Shown: piece by piece, positions 20,966 through 29,773 of the stretch
How the letters are laid out: the number at the start of each line of letters is the position of its first letter
Numbering within the stretch: position 1 is the stretch's first letter
Origin: Mycobacterium sp. 852014-52450_SCH5900713
GTDB lineage: Bacteria; Actinomycetota; Actinomycetes; Mycobacteriales; Mycobacteriaceae
Direction: 5' to 3'
DNA length: 64,000 nt
Assembly (NCBI RefSeq): GCF_001667075.1
Contig: NZ_LZIL01000042.1
Location: 115,072 to 179,071, forward strand
The notes under the pieces: model-generated
Seen by the model: the letters and a program-made list of their open reading frames with translations, nothing else
The model's database searches: none
What the model was told of the DNA's origin: nothing
Program-made: the position numbers and the translations under genes

Positions 20966-22371
20966 ACCTTCTCGATTACCTCGGTCTTGGCCGCCGCGAT
21001 CGGCGAGTCCTTGCGCTCACGGCCGCGTAAGGGATGCCGGGCGCTGTTGGAGATGCGCGCGAGGATGGCCAGCAACACATAATTCGCCAGCAACGACGAT
21101 CCGCCGTAGGACATCCACGGGGTGGTCAGACCGGTCAGCGGGATGAGTTGCGTGACGCCGCCCACGACGATGAACAGCTGGATCGCCAGGGTGGAGGCCA
21201 GGCCCGCGGCCAGCAGCTTGCCGAAGCTGTCCCGCGTCGCGATCGCGGTCCGCATGCCGCGCACGATGACGATGGTGTAGAGCATCAAGATGCTGGCGAG
21301 CCCGACGAGCCCGAGTTCTTCACCGAACGCGGCGATGATGAAGTCCGTCGACGCGGCAGGCACGGTGTCGGGTTGCCCGTTTCCCAGCCCGGTGCCGAAG
21401 ATGCCGCCGGTGGCGAAACTGAACAGGGACTGGACGATCTGGTAGCCGCTGCCGTCGGGGTCGGAGAACGGGTCCCACCACATCTGCACCCGGACCCGCA
21501 CATGCGCGAAGACGAAATACGCGATGACGCTGCCCACCGCGAACAGCACCAGGCCGATCACCACCCAGCTAAAGCGTTGTGTCGCAAGGTAAACCACCAC
21601 CAGAAAGGACGCATACAGCAGCAGCGAGGTACCGAGGTCCTTTTCGAAGACCATCACGCCGATCGAGGTCACCCAGGCGGCCAGCAGGGGTGCGAGGTCG
21701 CGCGGGCGCGGCAGGGTCAGGCCCATGAAATGCTTGCCGACGCTGGTGAACAGGCCCCGCTTGGCGATCAGCACGGCGGAGAAGAAGATGAGCAACAAGA
21801 TCTTGGAGAATTCTGCGGGCTGAATCGAGAACCCCGGGAAGCGAATCCAGATTTTCGCGCCGTTCTGTTCGGACAGCGATGCCGGCAGCAGCGCGGGAAT
21901 CACCAACAGCACCAGGCCGGTGATTCCGCAGATGTAGCCGTACCGCGCCAGCTGCCGATGGTCTTTGAGAAACGTGACCACAAGTGCGAACGTGACGACC
22001 CCGACCAGGGTCCACAGCATCTGCTGGGTGGCGCTGGGGTGGTGGCGGCCGCTGAGCTGGTTGTCGACCAGGTCGAGCCGATGGATCATCACCAGGCCAA
22101 GTCCGTTGAGCAACGCCACAATTGGCAACAGCAGCGGATCGGTATAGGGGGCGAATCGCCTGATGGCCAGGTGCGCCGACCCGAACACGAGCATGAACAC
22201 CAGCCCGTAGCTGATTACGTTCCAACGCAATTCGCGGTCCTGGTTCGCCTCCACGATCAGCAACGCGGCGACGGTGATCGCTGCGGCGAAGCACAGCAGC
22301 AGCAGCTCGGCGTTGCGACGGGTGGGCAGCGGAGGTGTGACCGCGACGGGCGGTTGGAGTTGGGTCGTCAT
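20962..22371 (-). CDS. rodA: SEDS-family peptidoglycan polymerase RodA
   Basis: A 469-residue polytopic membrane protein of the FtsW/RodA/SpoVE family with about 12 helices. Family blocks are PGFSIQPAEFSKI, FEKDLGTSLLLYASFLVV, NGQPDTVPAASTDFI, FGEELGLVG and GLTTPWMSYGGSS. It polymerises lipid II glycan strands, paired with PbpA for cross-linking. The ATGA overlap with pbpA (stop side) and with pstP (start side) keeps the operon coupled. The long N-terminal part before the first shared motif is normal for mycobacterial RodA. Confidence 0.96.
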   Translation of the reverse strand: MTTQLQPPVAVTPPLPTRRNAELLLLCFAAAITVAALLIVEANQDRELRWNVISYGLVFMLVFGSAHLAIRRFAPYTDPLLLPIVALLNGLGLVMIHRLDLVDNQLSGRHHPSATQQMLWTLVGVVTFALVVTFLKDHRQLARYGYICGITGLVLLVIPALLPASLSEQNGAKIWIRFPGFSIQPAEFSKILLLIFFSAVLIAKRGLFTSVGKHFMGLTLPRPRDLAPLLAAWVTSIGVMVFEKDLGTSLLLYASFLVVVYLATQRFSWVVIGLVLFAVGSVIAYFVFAHVRVRVQMWWDPFSDPDGSGYQIVQSLFSFATGGIFGTGLGNGQPDTVPAASTDFIIAAFGEELGLVGLASILMLYTIVIVRGMRTAIATRDSFGKLLAAGLASTLAIQLFIVVGGVTQLIPLTGLTTPWMSYGGSSLLANYVLLAILARISNSARHPLRGRERKDSPIAAAKTEVIEKV

Positions 22372-23870
22372 GCCACCGTCCGGCAGTCAATGCCCGGTTG
22401 CGGTGGAGGCGCTGGAAGCGCGGTGACCGTTTGGGAAGTGGTCGTGGGGCCCACCGGCGACGTGGTCGCGGGGCCGGCTGTGGTGCTGGTGGGGCCGGAA
22501 GAAGCGGTGGTCGGTGCGGTGGTGGGTGCTGGCGATGCCGCGACACTTGATTCGGGGGTGCCGCTCCCGGTGGGCGGGGCGCCCGGCGGCGAAGTCGCGC
22601 GCGGCGATGGACAAGTAGGAAGCAGGTATTCGGCCAGCAACTGTCGTAACTGGGACTCGGCCTGGTCCAGGCTTCCACCGGGCAGCCCGGTCTGAACCTG
22701 AACCTGTCCGGGCCGGCGAAGGTCGCGCAGCGTCATCGGCTGACAGTTCGGATGACCGGATTCGCCGTAACCGATCAGGGAGAGTTCGTTGCGCGCGCTC
22801 AGGCAGGCCACCAGGTACGGCTGCTGCAGGGGCACGCCCAACAGCGACCCCTGAATGCCGCGGACGACCGATACCTTGCCGTCGTATTCGGCGACGTAAT
22901 AATTGCGCTGGATGACCCACCATCCGATGGCCATGCCCGAGAGAACAACCAACAACGCCAGTGTCACGACGAAGAACATCCGCCGCCTGGGCCATCGCGG
23001 TCGGGCGGGTGTTTCCGGTTGTGGCGCAACACGTTTGGCGGCCTCTTCACGGGGCCTGATGGCGGAGGCGCGGCCCGCGGAGGTGTTGGGCAACGTCATC
23101 TGGTCGTCGTCGCCAGAAACCGCGCCTGCCAGAATCGGTTGGGTTTGGCCGTAGTCGTAGTCGACGACGTCGGCGACCACCACCGTCACGTTGTCCGGGC
23201 CGCCGCCGCGCAACGCCAGCTCGATGAGGCGGTAGGCGGCTTCGGCCACGTCGGGGATCTGCAGCGCCTCGAGGATGGTTTCGTCACTCACCGGATCGCT
23301 GAGCCCATCGGAGCAGAGTAGGTAGCGATCACCGGCGCGCGCCTCGCGCATGGTCAGGGTCGGCTCGACCTCATGTCCGGTCAGCGCGCGCATGATCAGC
23401 GACCGCTGCGGGTGGCTGTGTGCCTCTTCGCGGGTGATTCGGCCCTCGTCAACGAGGGTCTGGACGAACGTGTCGTCCTTGGTGATCTGGGTGAGTTCAC
23501 CGTCGCGCAGCAGATACCCGCGCGAGTCGCCGATGTGTACCAAGCCAATTCGGTCGCCCGCGAACAGGATTGCGGTGAGCGTCGTGCCCATCCCCTCGAG
23601 CTCGGGCTCGGCCTCCACCTGCGCGGCGATGGCCGCGTTACCCGAGCGCACCGCGGTGTCGAGCTTGGCGAGCAGGTCGCCGCCGGGTTCGTCGTCGTCG
23701 AGATGGGCCAGCGCGGCGATCACCAGCTGAGAGGCCACTTCGCCGGCGGCGTGACCGCCCATGCCGTCAGCCAGGGCGAGCAGCCGCGCGCCGGCGTAGA
23801 CGGAGTCTTCGTTATTCGCGCGCACCAGGCCGCGATCGCTGCGCGCGGCATATCGCAGAACCAGGGTCAC
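22368..23870 (-). CDS. pstP: Membrane PP2C-type Ser/Thr phosphatase PstP
   Basis: A 500-residue protein. The PP2C domain (about 1-240) has the metal-binding motifs RSDRGLVRANNEDS, LADGMGGHAAGE, HIGDSRGYLL and LCSDGLSDPV plus GGPDNVTVV. One membrane helix (about 300-322) and an extracellular domain of about 180 residues ending in a Pro/Thr/Ser-rich tail follow. It is the sole known cognate phosphatase for mycobacterial Ser/Thr kinases, reversing PknA/PknB phosphorylation. Coupled to fhaB and rodA by 4-nt overlaps. The low-complexity tail (TTAPTTASSGPTSTTAG) is the most variable part. Confidence 0.97.
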   Translation of the reverse strand: MTLVLRYAARSDRGLVRANNEDSVYAGARLLALADGMGGHAAGEVASQLVIAALAHLDDDEPGGDLLAKLDTAVRSGNAAIAAQVEAEPELEGMGTTLTAILFAGDRIGLVHIGDSRGYLLRDGELTQITKDDTFVQTLVDEGRITREEAHSHPQRSLIMRALTGHEVEPTLTMREARAGDRYLLCSDGLSDPVSDETILEALQIPDVAEAAYRLIELALRGGGPDNVTVVVADVVDYDYGQTQPILAGAVSGDDDQMTLPNTSAGRASAIRPREEAAKRVAPQPETPARPRWPRRRMFFVVTLALLVVLSGMAIGWWVIQRNYYVAEYDGKVSVVRGIQGSLLGVPLQQPYLVACLSARNELSLIGYGESGHPNCQPMTLRDLRRPGQVQVQTGLPGGSLDQAESQLRQLLAEYLLPTCPSPRATSPPGAPPTGSGTPESSVAASPAPTTAPTTASSGPTSTTAGPATTSPVGPTTTSQTVTALPAPPPQPGIDCRTVA

Positions 23871-24334
23871 GGGCGCAACTCGATCGCCGTTTTGCCGATT
23901 CGAATCGGCGTTCCTATTGGAACTCGTACCGCAGTGGTCACCTTTGCCCTGTCAAGGTAAGTGCCGTTGGTCGATCCTAGATCCTCGACATACCATTCCG
24001 AACCGCGCTGAGATAGCCGGGCGTGCCGCGTCGAGGCGTAGTCGTCGGTGAGCACCAGGGTTGAGTCGTCGGCTCTTCCGATCAACACCGGCTGCCCGCT
24101 GAGTGTGATGCGCGCGCCCGCCAACGCCCCCTCGGTCACCACCAGGTAGCGCGCGGCATGGCGCCGCTGCCGCGAAGGCAGCAGGGTGCTGCGCAGCGCC
24201 AACCCGCGGCGCACCATGACGGCACCGGTGGGCGCGTAGATATCGGTCCGCAAGATCCGCAGCACGGACCAGATGAATACCCACAACAACATTAAAAATC
24301 CGGCACGCGTCAGCTGCAGTACGAGTCCCTGCAT
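23867..24334 (-). CDS. fhaB: FHA-domain membrane protein FhaB (FipA)
   Basis: A 155-residue protein with one N-terminal membrane helix (about 8-26) and a C-terminal FHA domain (about 70-155) showing the phosphothreonine-binding core: GR in VLIGRADDS, S/H in STRHARLS and the STNGT loop. In mycobacteria the protein (Rv0019c, FipA) links FtsZ and FtsQ at the septum under PknA control. First gene of the six-gene run fhaB-pstP-rodA-pbpA-pknA-pknB, all joined by ATGA-type overlaps; 124 nt separate it from fhaA, enough for its own promoter. Confidence 0.95.
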   Translation of the reverse strand: MQGLVLQLTRAGFLMLLWVFIWSVLRILRTDIYAPTGAVMVRRGLALRSTLLPSRQRRHAARYLVVTEGALAGARITLSGQPVLIGRADDSTLVLTDDYASTRHARLSQRGSEWYVEDLGSTNGTYLDRAKVTTAVRVPIGTPIRIGKTAIELRP

Positions 24335-24458
24335 CTGGCGTCCTTTCCGTCCTGCGTCGTCCCCCTGGCGCCCGTGACCCCGAGTACATCGGCAACGTCA
24401 CGATACTTGGACGGCGGTCGACGCGGGGCGAAGCACGGCAGCGTTGAGCCCAGCGCGT

Positions 24459-26120
24459 TTAGTGGATCCGGACGATGATCTCCGAGTGGCCCAGACGGAT
24501 GACGTCGCCGTCCGCCAACTGCCACTCCTGCACCGGGGCGTTGTTCACCGTGGTGCCGTTGGTCGAGTTCAGGTCCGAAAGGAGGGCGACCTGCCCGTCC
24601 CAGCGGACCTCGAGGTGACGCCGTGACACCCCGGTGTCGGGCAACCGGAATTGCGCGTCTTGTCCACGGCCGACGATGTTGGAGCCCTCACGCAGCTGAT
24701 AGGTCCGGCCGCTGCCGTCGTCGAGCTGGAGGGTGACCGTCGTTCCGGCCGCGCCATAGCCGCCGCCGTAACCGCCGTAGCCACCGGCCGGCTGCCCGTA
24801 GTCGGCCGGCTGGCCATACTCACTCGGCTGGGCGTACTCGGCCTGCGGGCCATATTCGTAGTCGCGTTGGGCGGGCTCGGCGTATCCACCTTGACCGGGG
24901 TATCCCCCGCCCGGCACGTTCTCGGCGTACTGCGTGTAATCCCCGGGGCCGTAGTCCTGCCGGCCGTATCCGCCGCCCTGCTGGTAGCCCTGCTCGTAAC
25001 CGGCGCCCTGCTCGTAGCCGCCACCCTGCTCGTAGCCGCCGCCCTGCTCATACCCGGCCCCCTGCTCGGGGTAGGCCGGCCGCTGCTCGGGCGGAGCGTA
25101 ACCACCCTCCTCGGGGCGGGCCGGTCCGCGCCCGTATTCGCCGTACCCGCCGTAGCCCTGCTGGCCGCCGCCAGGCTGACCGCCGGCAGGAGGTGGGTAC
25201 CCACCGCCCTGGCGGTAGCCCTGGTCGTACCCTTGGCCGCCGTACCCGCCGGGCGCAGGAGGACGCTGCTCGTACTGGGGCGGGTAACCGCCCTGGCCCT
25301 GCTCGGGGTAGCCGCCTTGACCGCCTTGATAGCCGCGCTGTTCGGGGTAGCCGCCTTGGCCGCCCTGGTAGCCGCGTTGCTCGGGGTAGCCGCCGCCGCC
25401 AGGGCCTGGGTAACCACCTTGCTCGGGGTAGCCGCCCTGCTGCTCGGGGTAGCCGCCCTGCTCGGGGTGGCGGGGTGGCGGATAGCCCTGCTGCGGCGGA
25501 TAGCCGCCCTGCTCGGGCGGATACCCACCACGCGGATCAGGTCCCCCCTGCGGTTCCGGGCCACCCTCTTGCGGACGCCCGTAGCGGTCGTCGTAATACT
25601 CATCGCTGGGCCGCCCCGGCCCCTGAGCCCCGCGGTAGCTCGAATCGTCAGTCATTGGTGCTACTCCTCGTTCTGCGCCGAACGCACTATTTGATTGTGG
25701 CCGGACGGGATCGTTGACCGTCGGGCGGGGCTGCACATCGGGGTTGACAGCACCACGGGCGCGGTACTGGCCGGTTCGCAGGTTCGACGACTGCTCGAAC
25801 CGGACGACCACCTCACCATACGTTTGCCACCCCTGTTCATGGATGTAGTCGGCCAAGTACCTAGCGAAAGCGCCCGACGTGAGATCGGGGTCGGCGCCCA
25901 CCTTCTCGAAGTCGTGCCTACCGAGGGTAATGATGTATTCGTTGGGGGCCAAAAGGCGATTGCCCTGCAGCGTCTGAACACCGTCGCGGGCTTCGCGGCG
26001 CAGCAGGGCCTCGACCTCCTGCGGAACGATCGAGCCGCCGAAAACCCGGGCGAACGCGTTGTCGACGGTCGCCTCGAGCTTGCGCTCGATCCGCGCCGCC
26101 AGCCCCCGTTGGCTACTCAT
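24459..26120 (-). CDS. fhaA: FHA-domain protein FhaA
   Basis: A 553-residue cytosolic protein. Residues 1-130 form the conserved FhaA N-terminal domain ([20 protein letters not shown]). Residues about 165-455 are a disordered Gly/Tyr/Pro/Gln-rich repeat region. Residues 462-553 are an FHA domain ([26 protein letters not shown]). In M. tuberculosis the FHA domain binds phosphorylated MviN/MurJ, restraining lipid II flipping and polar growth. ATG 26120 ([14 protein letters not shown]) matches the orthologue start; upstream in-frame codons to 26291 are rejected. About 26 residues longer than the M. tuberculosis protein, all in the repeats. Confidence 0.95.
   Translation of the reverse strand: MSSQRGLAARIERKLEATVDNAFARVFGGSIVPQEVEALLRREARDGVQTLQGNRLLAPNEYIITLGRHDFEKVGADPDLTSGAFARYLADYIHEQGWQTYGEVVVRFEQSSNLRTGQYRARGAVNPDVQPRPTVNDPVRPQSNSAFGAERGVAPMTDDSSYRGAQGPGRPSDEYYDDRYGRPQEGGPEPQGGPDPRGGYPPEQGGYPPQQGYPPPRHPEQGGYPEQQGGYPEQGGYPGPGGGGYPEQRGYQGGQGGYPEQRGYQGGQGGYPEQGQGGYPPQYEQRPPAPGGYGGQGYDQGYRQGGGYPPPAGGQPGGGQQGYGGYGEYGRGPARPEEGGYAPPEQRPAYPEQGAGYEQGGGYEQGGGYEQGAGYEQGYQQGGGYGRQDYGPGDYTQYAENVPGGGYPGQGGYAEPAQRDYEYGPQAEYAQPSEYGQPADYGQPAGGYGGYGGGYGAAGTTVTLQLDDGSGRTYQLREGSNIVGRGQDAQFRLPDTGVSRRHLEVRWDGQVALLSDLNSTNGTTVNNAPVQEWQLADGDVIRLGHSEIIVRIH
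24770..25600 (-). repeat. Tandem PEQGGYP-type repeats inside fhaA
   Basis: The central third of fhaA encodes degenerate repeats of [18 protein letters not shown] and YEQGGG units, with near-identical 33-nt DNA copies around 25310-25385 and short YEQGGG/GAG units around 25000-25070. Such tracts make disordered, condensate-prone linkers and vary in copy number between strains. Boundaries are approximate. Confidence 0.75.
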
Positions 26121-26362
26121 GCGCTGGCGTTCGCCCGCACTTGCCACGGCATGTCGCTGGCGCGCGGCAAACGATTCACGCGGTGCGTTCCCACTCCAGC
26201 ATGGTATCGGGACAGCGCGATACAGCGGCACCGTCGAAACTCTGAGAACTGCGTCGGCCCTGTTCAGACGCGTTGTCCCCCAGCGCCCCACGGCGCCCAG
26301 GCCCGACCAGGCGGGTTGGGGAATGCGGCTATTAGAGTGGTATGGTCCACCGGTTGTTTTCC

Positions 26363-26445
26363 GGGCGAGTGGCGGAATGGCAGACGCGCTGGCTTCAGGT
26401 GCCAGTGTCCTTCGGGACGTGGGGGTTCAAGTCCCCCTTCGCCCA
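26363..26445 (+). tRNA. leuT: tRNA-Leu (anticodon CAG)
   Basis: An 83-nt class II tRNA. The acceptor stem GGGCGAG pairs with TTCGCCC at 26438-26444 and A is the discriminator; CCA is not encoded. The anticodon stem CTGGC/GCCAG encloses the loop TTCAGGT, giving anticodon CAG at 26396-26398. A variable arm TGTCC-TTCG-GGACG and the T arm GGGGG-TTCAAGT-CCCCC complete the fold. The position just upstream of divergently read fhaA is that of M. tuberculosis leuT. Reads CUG, the commonest leucine codon here. Confidence 0.97.
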
Positions 26446-26479
26446 CATTTGAGCGGCTCCCCCGAGCCGCATGCGTTGA

Positions 26480-26512
26480 GGTCACGGGCTCCGCAAGGGG
26501 CTCGTGGCCTTT
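26480..26512 (+). terminator. Probable intrinsic terminator after tRNA-Leu
   Basis: A 12-bp stem (GGTCACGGGCTC at 26480-26491 with GGGCTCGTGGCC at 26498-26509, three G-U pairs) is followed by TTTGTGCTTT. A second perfect 7-bp hairpin, GCGGCTC-CCCC-GAGCCGC, lies at 26453-26470 between it and the tRNA. Together they are suited to ending the tRNA transcript. Confidence 0.6.
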
Positions 26513-26552
26513 GTGCTTTCCGGACCGTGTTCTTCAGGGCGCAACCACGTCC

Positions 26553-26768
26553 TCAGCGCAGCCGGCCGTCGCCGTGTTCGTCGTCGCCCTCATCGTCCCG
26601 GTAGGCCCACTCGGGAAGCGGTGTATTCGGCATAGCGCCGTGCGCCGAGGCCTCGTAGCCGGGTTGGGCGCCGCCCCCCTTCCACCGCGGATCCGATCTG
26701 TTCTCCCGGGAACGCCTAATCGCGCGGGCGATCAGAGCTCCGGTTCCTACGACGATGAAGGCGATCAA
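26553..26768 (-). CDS. Small hypothetical membrane-anchored protein
   Basis: A 71-residue ORF with a TTG start: a hydrophobic N-terminal stretch (IAFIVVGTGALIARAI), a basic border (RRSRENRS) and a polar acidic tail (WAYRDDEGDDEHGDG). The layout of one short helix plus soluble tail is plausible for a small membrane protein, and the frame is open further upstream without a better start codon. I do not recognise a family. It lies opposite the tRNA, converging on its terminator. Confidence 0.45.
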   Translation of the reverse strand: MIAFIVVGTGALIARAIRRSRENRSDPRWKGGGAQPGYEASAHGAMPNTPLPEWAYRDDEGDDEHGDGRLR

Positions 26769-26989
26769 CGCAACTTGAGGACGAGCAACAACAGCGCCAT
26801 ATCTCTTTGGCCCCCTAAACCCGCGCCGGCGTAGTGAATTGACGGCCCCGTTCCCGTTAGTAGCGTAATTGCCAGCTCAGGAGGGGTGGCAATGGTTGTC
26901 GCGGCTATACGCTCGGGTTCGGCGCACTCTCAGGCTTCGCGGCCCACGAGGCGAGATCGGCATAACGCCGCGCTGCCACGGGCGGTGCT

Positions 26990-28861
26990 ATGGGCCTGCC
27001 GTACATAGACATTGATGCGCTGATCGCTGAGGCCGGCGGTGACCCATGGGCGATCAACCGCAGCCTGCAGGCCGGCGATCCATTGCAGATCTCCAATCTG
27101 GCCGCGGCCTTTCGCGAGGCCGGTCGTTGCACTGCAGAGGCAGACCACGCGTTCGAGCAAGCCCGCAACCGTTTCGACGCCGCCTGGAACCATCAGACCG
27201 GCGACCACCCGATCAACGACACCGCCGAAGTGCAGCGGGTGACGAAAACCTTGGGAGCGCAGTCCCTTCAATTACCCAAGATCGGTGCCGACCTGGAGAA
27301 CATCGCCGCCGCCCTGGCCGAAGCGCAACAAGCCGGCGCCGCACAGATCGCCAAGTTGGACTCCGAGCTGCAGGGGATCTCCAACTTGCTGTGCCAAGCC
27401 GCCGCGATGTTGCAAGACAAACACCTCAGCGCTGCGGACGTGGATGCCCTGCACGCCTTCATCAGAACCTGTGAAGAAGATGCCTTGCGGGACACGAAAG
27501 CCGCTCTCGCTCAGATGTTGTCGATCCGCAACGGCTACTCCAATTCTCTGCAGAAATCTCTGGATGGATTGCACACCGATGGCTACGACGGGGCCCCGCT
27601 GCATGGCCTCGATAGTGACGGCGTAGCCCCGCCGTCGGAGGAACAGCGCAATGCGCTCGCCAACATTCGGCAGATCACCGACCAGGCGGTGGTGGATCAG
27701 ATGGGCAAGGTGCGTGCCGCGCAGACTGCCCTGGACAAGGCTATGGCTGACCTCTACACGCACGGGCCCGGCTCTCCGGAAGGAGAAGCAGCCAGTGCCC
27801 GACTTCCCAAGCTCAAGGCCGATCTGGCCAAAGCCCTCGACGACCTGGGAAAGATCCCCAACTACAACAGCATCGATCCGGCGTCGGTGAGCACCACTCC
27901 CGACGGCCATTTCATGTTCACCTACAAAGTCGACGGCCAGCCTGTGCAGGTTTTCGGCCAGCTCAAGGACGGCACGGGCGAATTCTTCGATCAAGCGACC
28001 GGCACGTCCTATGCGTTCAGCGGCGGCAAGTTGACCGGCATGCGCACACCGGATCCCGGGAAGGTGGAAGCCACCCCCGAGCCGCTGTGGAGCGCCATCA
28101 CGCTGGCCGTCGGCGGGCCTGAACTCAAGGCCGGCGGAGAGGTGGCCTGGCAGGGCCTGAAGACACTCTTCAGTCGTGAAGCGCTGCAGGGCCTTTCCGC
28201 CGACAACGTCCTCCCCCGGGCACTAAGCGCGGCCGAGATCCGCGCGGCAATTGCCGAAGCGGACCTTCCCCCGCATGGGTCGCCAATCCCGGACGTCGGC
28301 GGGCAGCCCGTGCCGGGCGCCGCCCACCCCGGTCCGCCACCTGTCGTCGAGCATGCGCCGCACCCGGGTGGTGGTGAGGTTCCCGCCGAACATGCCCCCG
28401 CGGGTCCGCATGTACCTGTGGCGCCGGACATCCCCCCGCCGCCTGTTGTGATCGACCCAGCGCATCCAGAGTTCATCCTGGACAACCCGCTGAGCTACAT
28501 GACGCCAGAGCTGCGAACGTTGTCGGAGCAACACTTGACCGGAAGCGGCGAAACCGTCCTCGGCCCATTTAGACCACCGGACGGAGGCCTCTCCTACATT
28601 GATGTCGCGCAGCAACGTGGAGCCAGCTACTTCGACCTGGGCCCAGTGTGGAACTCCTTGACGCCAACCGAGCAACTGGCAGCAAATCAGCATGTACTCG
28701 ACGTGGCTATCGCTAATCGGGACACGATCAGGTTATCGGTTCCCTTCGACGAGATCAGACCAACTACGTTTACTGGTGCTGAGCTCCGATATCTCGAATC
28801 TCACGGCTATCAGCAGATCGACGACTTTACGTTTGTTCCACCACGATCAGGAGGTCGCTGA
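26990..28861 (+). CDS. Probable polymorphic toxin with type VII secretion-type N-terminus
   Basis: A 623-residue protein. Residues 1-200 are helical (MGLPYIDIDALIAEAGGDPW, then NHQTGDHPINDTAEVQR) and match, from memory, the N-terminal region shared by large mycobacterial polymorphic toxins; such regions resemble WXG-type secretion modules. Residues 300-350 are a small beta-rich segment. Residues about 415-490 form a Pro/His-rich linker. A distinct C-terminal domain of about 120 residues (ASYFDLGPVWNSLTPTEQ, AANQHVLDVAIANRD, YLESHGYQQIDDFTFVPP) ends the protein. This trunk-linker-tip layout, with immunity-like genes immediately after, is the classical toxin arrangement. No catalytic residues are identified, so the activity is unknown. 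No good RBS is seen before ATG 26990. Confidence 0.7.
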   Translation: MGLPYIDIDALIAEAGGDPWAINRSLQAGDPLQISNLAAAFREAGRCTAEADHAFEQARNRFDAAWNHQTGDHPINDTAEVQRVTKTLGAQSLQLPKIGADLENIAAALAEAQQAGAAQIAKLDSELQGISNLLCQAAAMLQDKHLSAADVDALHAFIRTCEEDALRDTKAALAQMLSIRNGYSNSLQKSLDGLHTDGYDGAPLHGLDSDGVAPPSEEQRNALANIRQITDQAVVDQMGKVRAAQTALDKAMADLYTHGPGSPEGEAASARLPKLKADLAKALDDLGKIPNYNSIDPASVSTTPDGHFMFTYKVDGQPVQVFGQLKDGTGEFFDQATGTSYAFSGGKLTGMRTPDPGKVEATPEPLWSAITLAVGGPELKAGGEVAWQGLKTLFSREALQGLSADNVLPRALSAAEIRAAIAEADLPPHGSPIPDVGGQPVPGAAHPGPPPVVEHAPHPGGGEVPAEHAPAGPHVPVAPDIPPPPVVIDPAHPEFILDNPLSYMTPELRTLSEQHLTGSGETVLGPFRPPDGGLSYIDVAQQRGASYFDLGPVWNSLTPTEQLAANQHVLDVAIANRDTIRLSVPFDEIRPTTFTGAELRYLESHGYQQIDDFTFVPPRSGGR

Positions 28862-29295
28862 TGAGGGCCCTGCTGGAATTTTTCTTGGTGTACTTCGACT
28901 TCCTGTATCTCGACCCACGCTACCGAATCACCGATTCTGAGACCGCGGCGGACGGAGCCAATGCTTCATTGACCCTGACTGGACCCACGCTCACATGGGC
29001 GTTGACCAATGAGCGCGGGCAAATGCAAATTGCGGTTGCACCGACACATCTCTTGACGCCTCGAAATTGGTTCTGGGTGTCGCTTATCAAGCAATATCTT
29101 GACAAGGAAGCGGAAATTCGATATCTGCCGGCTCCGGACGAATCGCACTGGATGCGCGAGAATGGCGACCGCGTCGAACAACTCTTTTCGGATGCTTCTA
29201 ATCTGGAAGCTATCTGTGATGACATAAAGGTGCTGCGCCGCAGCAATGCGAACACCTACTGGTCAACGTGGCGGAAACAACAAGGACTTAACTGA
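28861..29295 (+). CDS. Putative immunity protein, copy 1
   Basis: A 144-residue protein starting MRALLEFFLVYFDFLYLDPRY. Its ATG shares one base with the toxin stop (TGATG), and AGGAGG at 28849-28854 precedes it, so the two are translationally coupled. It is clearly paralogous to the next gene: shared LLE-F---FxFLY-D-RYRITDS start, NASLTL-GP-L-W, IAVAPT and a RVE-LF block. No domain is recognised. Position, size, lower GC and duplication point to an immunity protein for the toxin, but this is inference. Confidence 0.7.
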   Translation: MRALLEFFLVYFDFLYLDPRYRITDSETAADGANASLTLTGPTLTWALTNERGQMQIAVAPTHLLTPRNWFWVSLIKQYLDKEAEIRYLPAPDESHWMRENGDRVEQLFSDASNLEAICDDIKVLRRSNANTYWSTWRKQQGLN

Positions 29296-29336
29296 GCTCG
29301 GCCCAGATACAAGGTTGGCAGACCCAAGGAAGCCGA

Positions 29337-29762
29337 ATGAAGACCTTATTAGAGATCTTTATAATGCACTTTGAGTTCTTATATGCGGATTCTCGCTACC
29401 GCATCACAGACTCAGCGACGTCAGGCGTTTCAACGATCAATGCAAGCCTTACGCTCCGGGGCCCCATCCTTAGCTGGGATGTAGCCAATGACCGAGGCAC
29501 AATTACGATAGCTGTCGCACCAACTCAGGGAGCAGAGTCGCCCGATAAGTGGTTCGACGCAGCGCTCATTCGCCAGCACCTCGATCACTACGACTCAACG
29601 AAGCTTGTCCCCCTGGAGGCGACAGTGGCATGGGTGCGCGACAACATAGGCCGGGTCGAAAACCTATTCGTAGACGAACAAGCCGCTCGCGCTTGCGAGG
29701 AGCTCAACGCGCTTGCACAGCTACGCGCAACCAGGTTGTTCGGTCCCCCGAGCCAAAACTGA
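29337..29762 (+). CDS. Putative immunity protein, copy 2 (paralogue)
   Basis: A 141-residue protein (MKTLLEIFIMHFEFLYADSRY) paralogous to the preceding gene over nearly its whole length. GGAAG precedes the ATG, and 41 nt separate the two genes. Base composition near the start is markedly AT-richer than the surrounding chromosome, suggesting recent arrival. A second, diverged immunity gene usually protects against a variant toxin met in rivals. It ends 11 nt from the convergent GNAT gene. Function inferred from context only. Confidence 0.65.
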   Translation: MKTLLEIFIMHFEFLYADSRYRITDSATSGVSTINASLTLRGPILSWDVANDRGTITIAVAPTQGAESPDKWFDAALIRQHLDHYDSTKLVPLEATVAWVRDNIGRVENLFVDEQAARACEELNALAQLRATRLFGPPSQN

Positions 29763-29773
29763 CAAAACCTCGG

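Noticed and set aside
21034..22695. 553-residue ORF opposite rodA
   Set aside because: Highly charged, Gln/His/Arg-rich antisense frame with no domains; RodA on the other strand is unmistakable.
24770..25600. Gly-rich repeats suggesting a PE_PGRS gene
   Set aside because: The repeats lie within fhaA, between its conserved N-terminal domain and FHA domain; there is no PE motif, and repeats are PEQGGYP rather than GGAGG.
24651..25694. 347-residue hydrophobic ORF opposite fhaA
   Set aside because: Its Leu/Val/Ala pattern is simply the reverse complement of the GGYPEQ-type repeat DNA.
26892..27005. 37-residue ORF just before the toxin gene
   Set aside because: It has no RBS, an Arg/Ala/Ser-rich shadow-like composition and ends inside the toxin start; no protein-like features.
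26363..29762. Integrative element using tRNA-Leu as attachment site
   Set aside because: No integrase and no second copy of the tRNA 3' end was found in the following kilobases; the AT-richer toxin segment may have arrived by homologous exchange instead.
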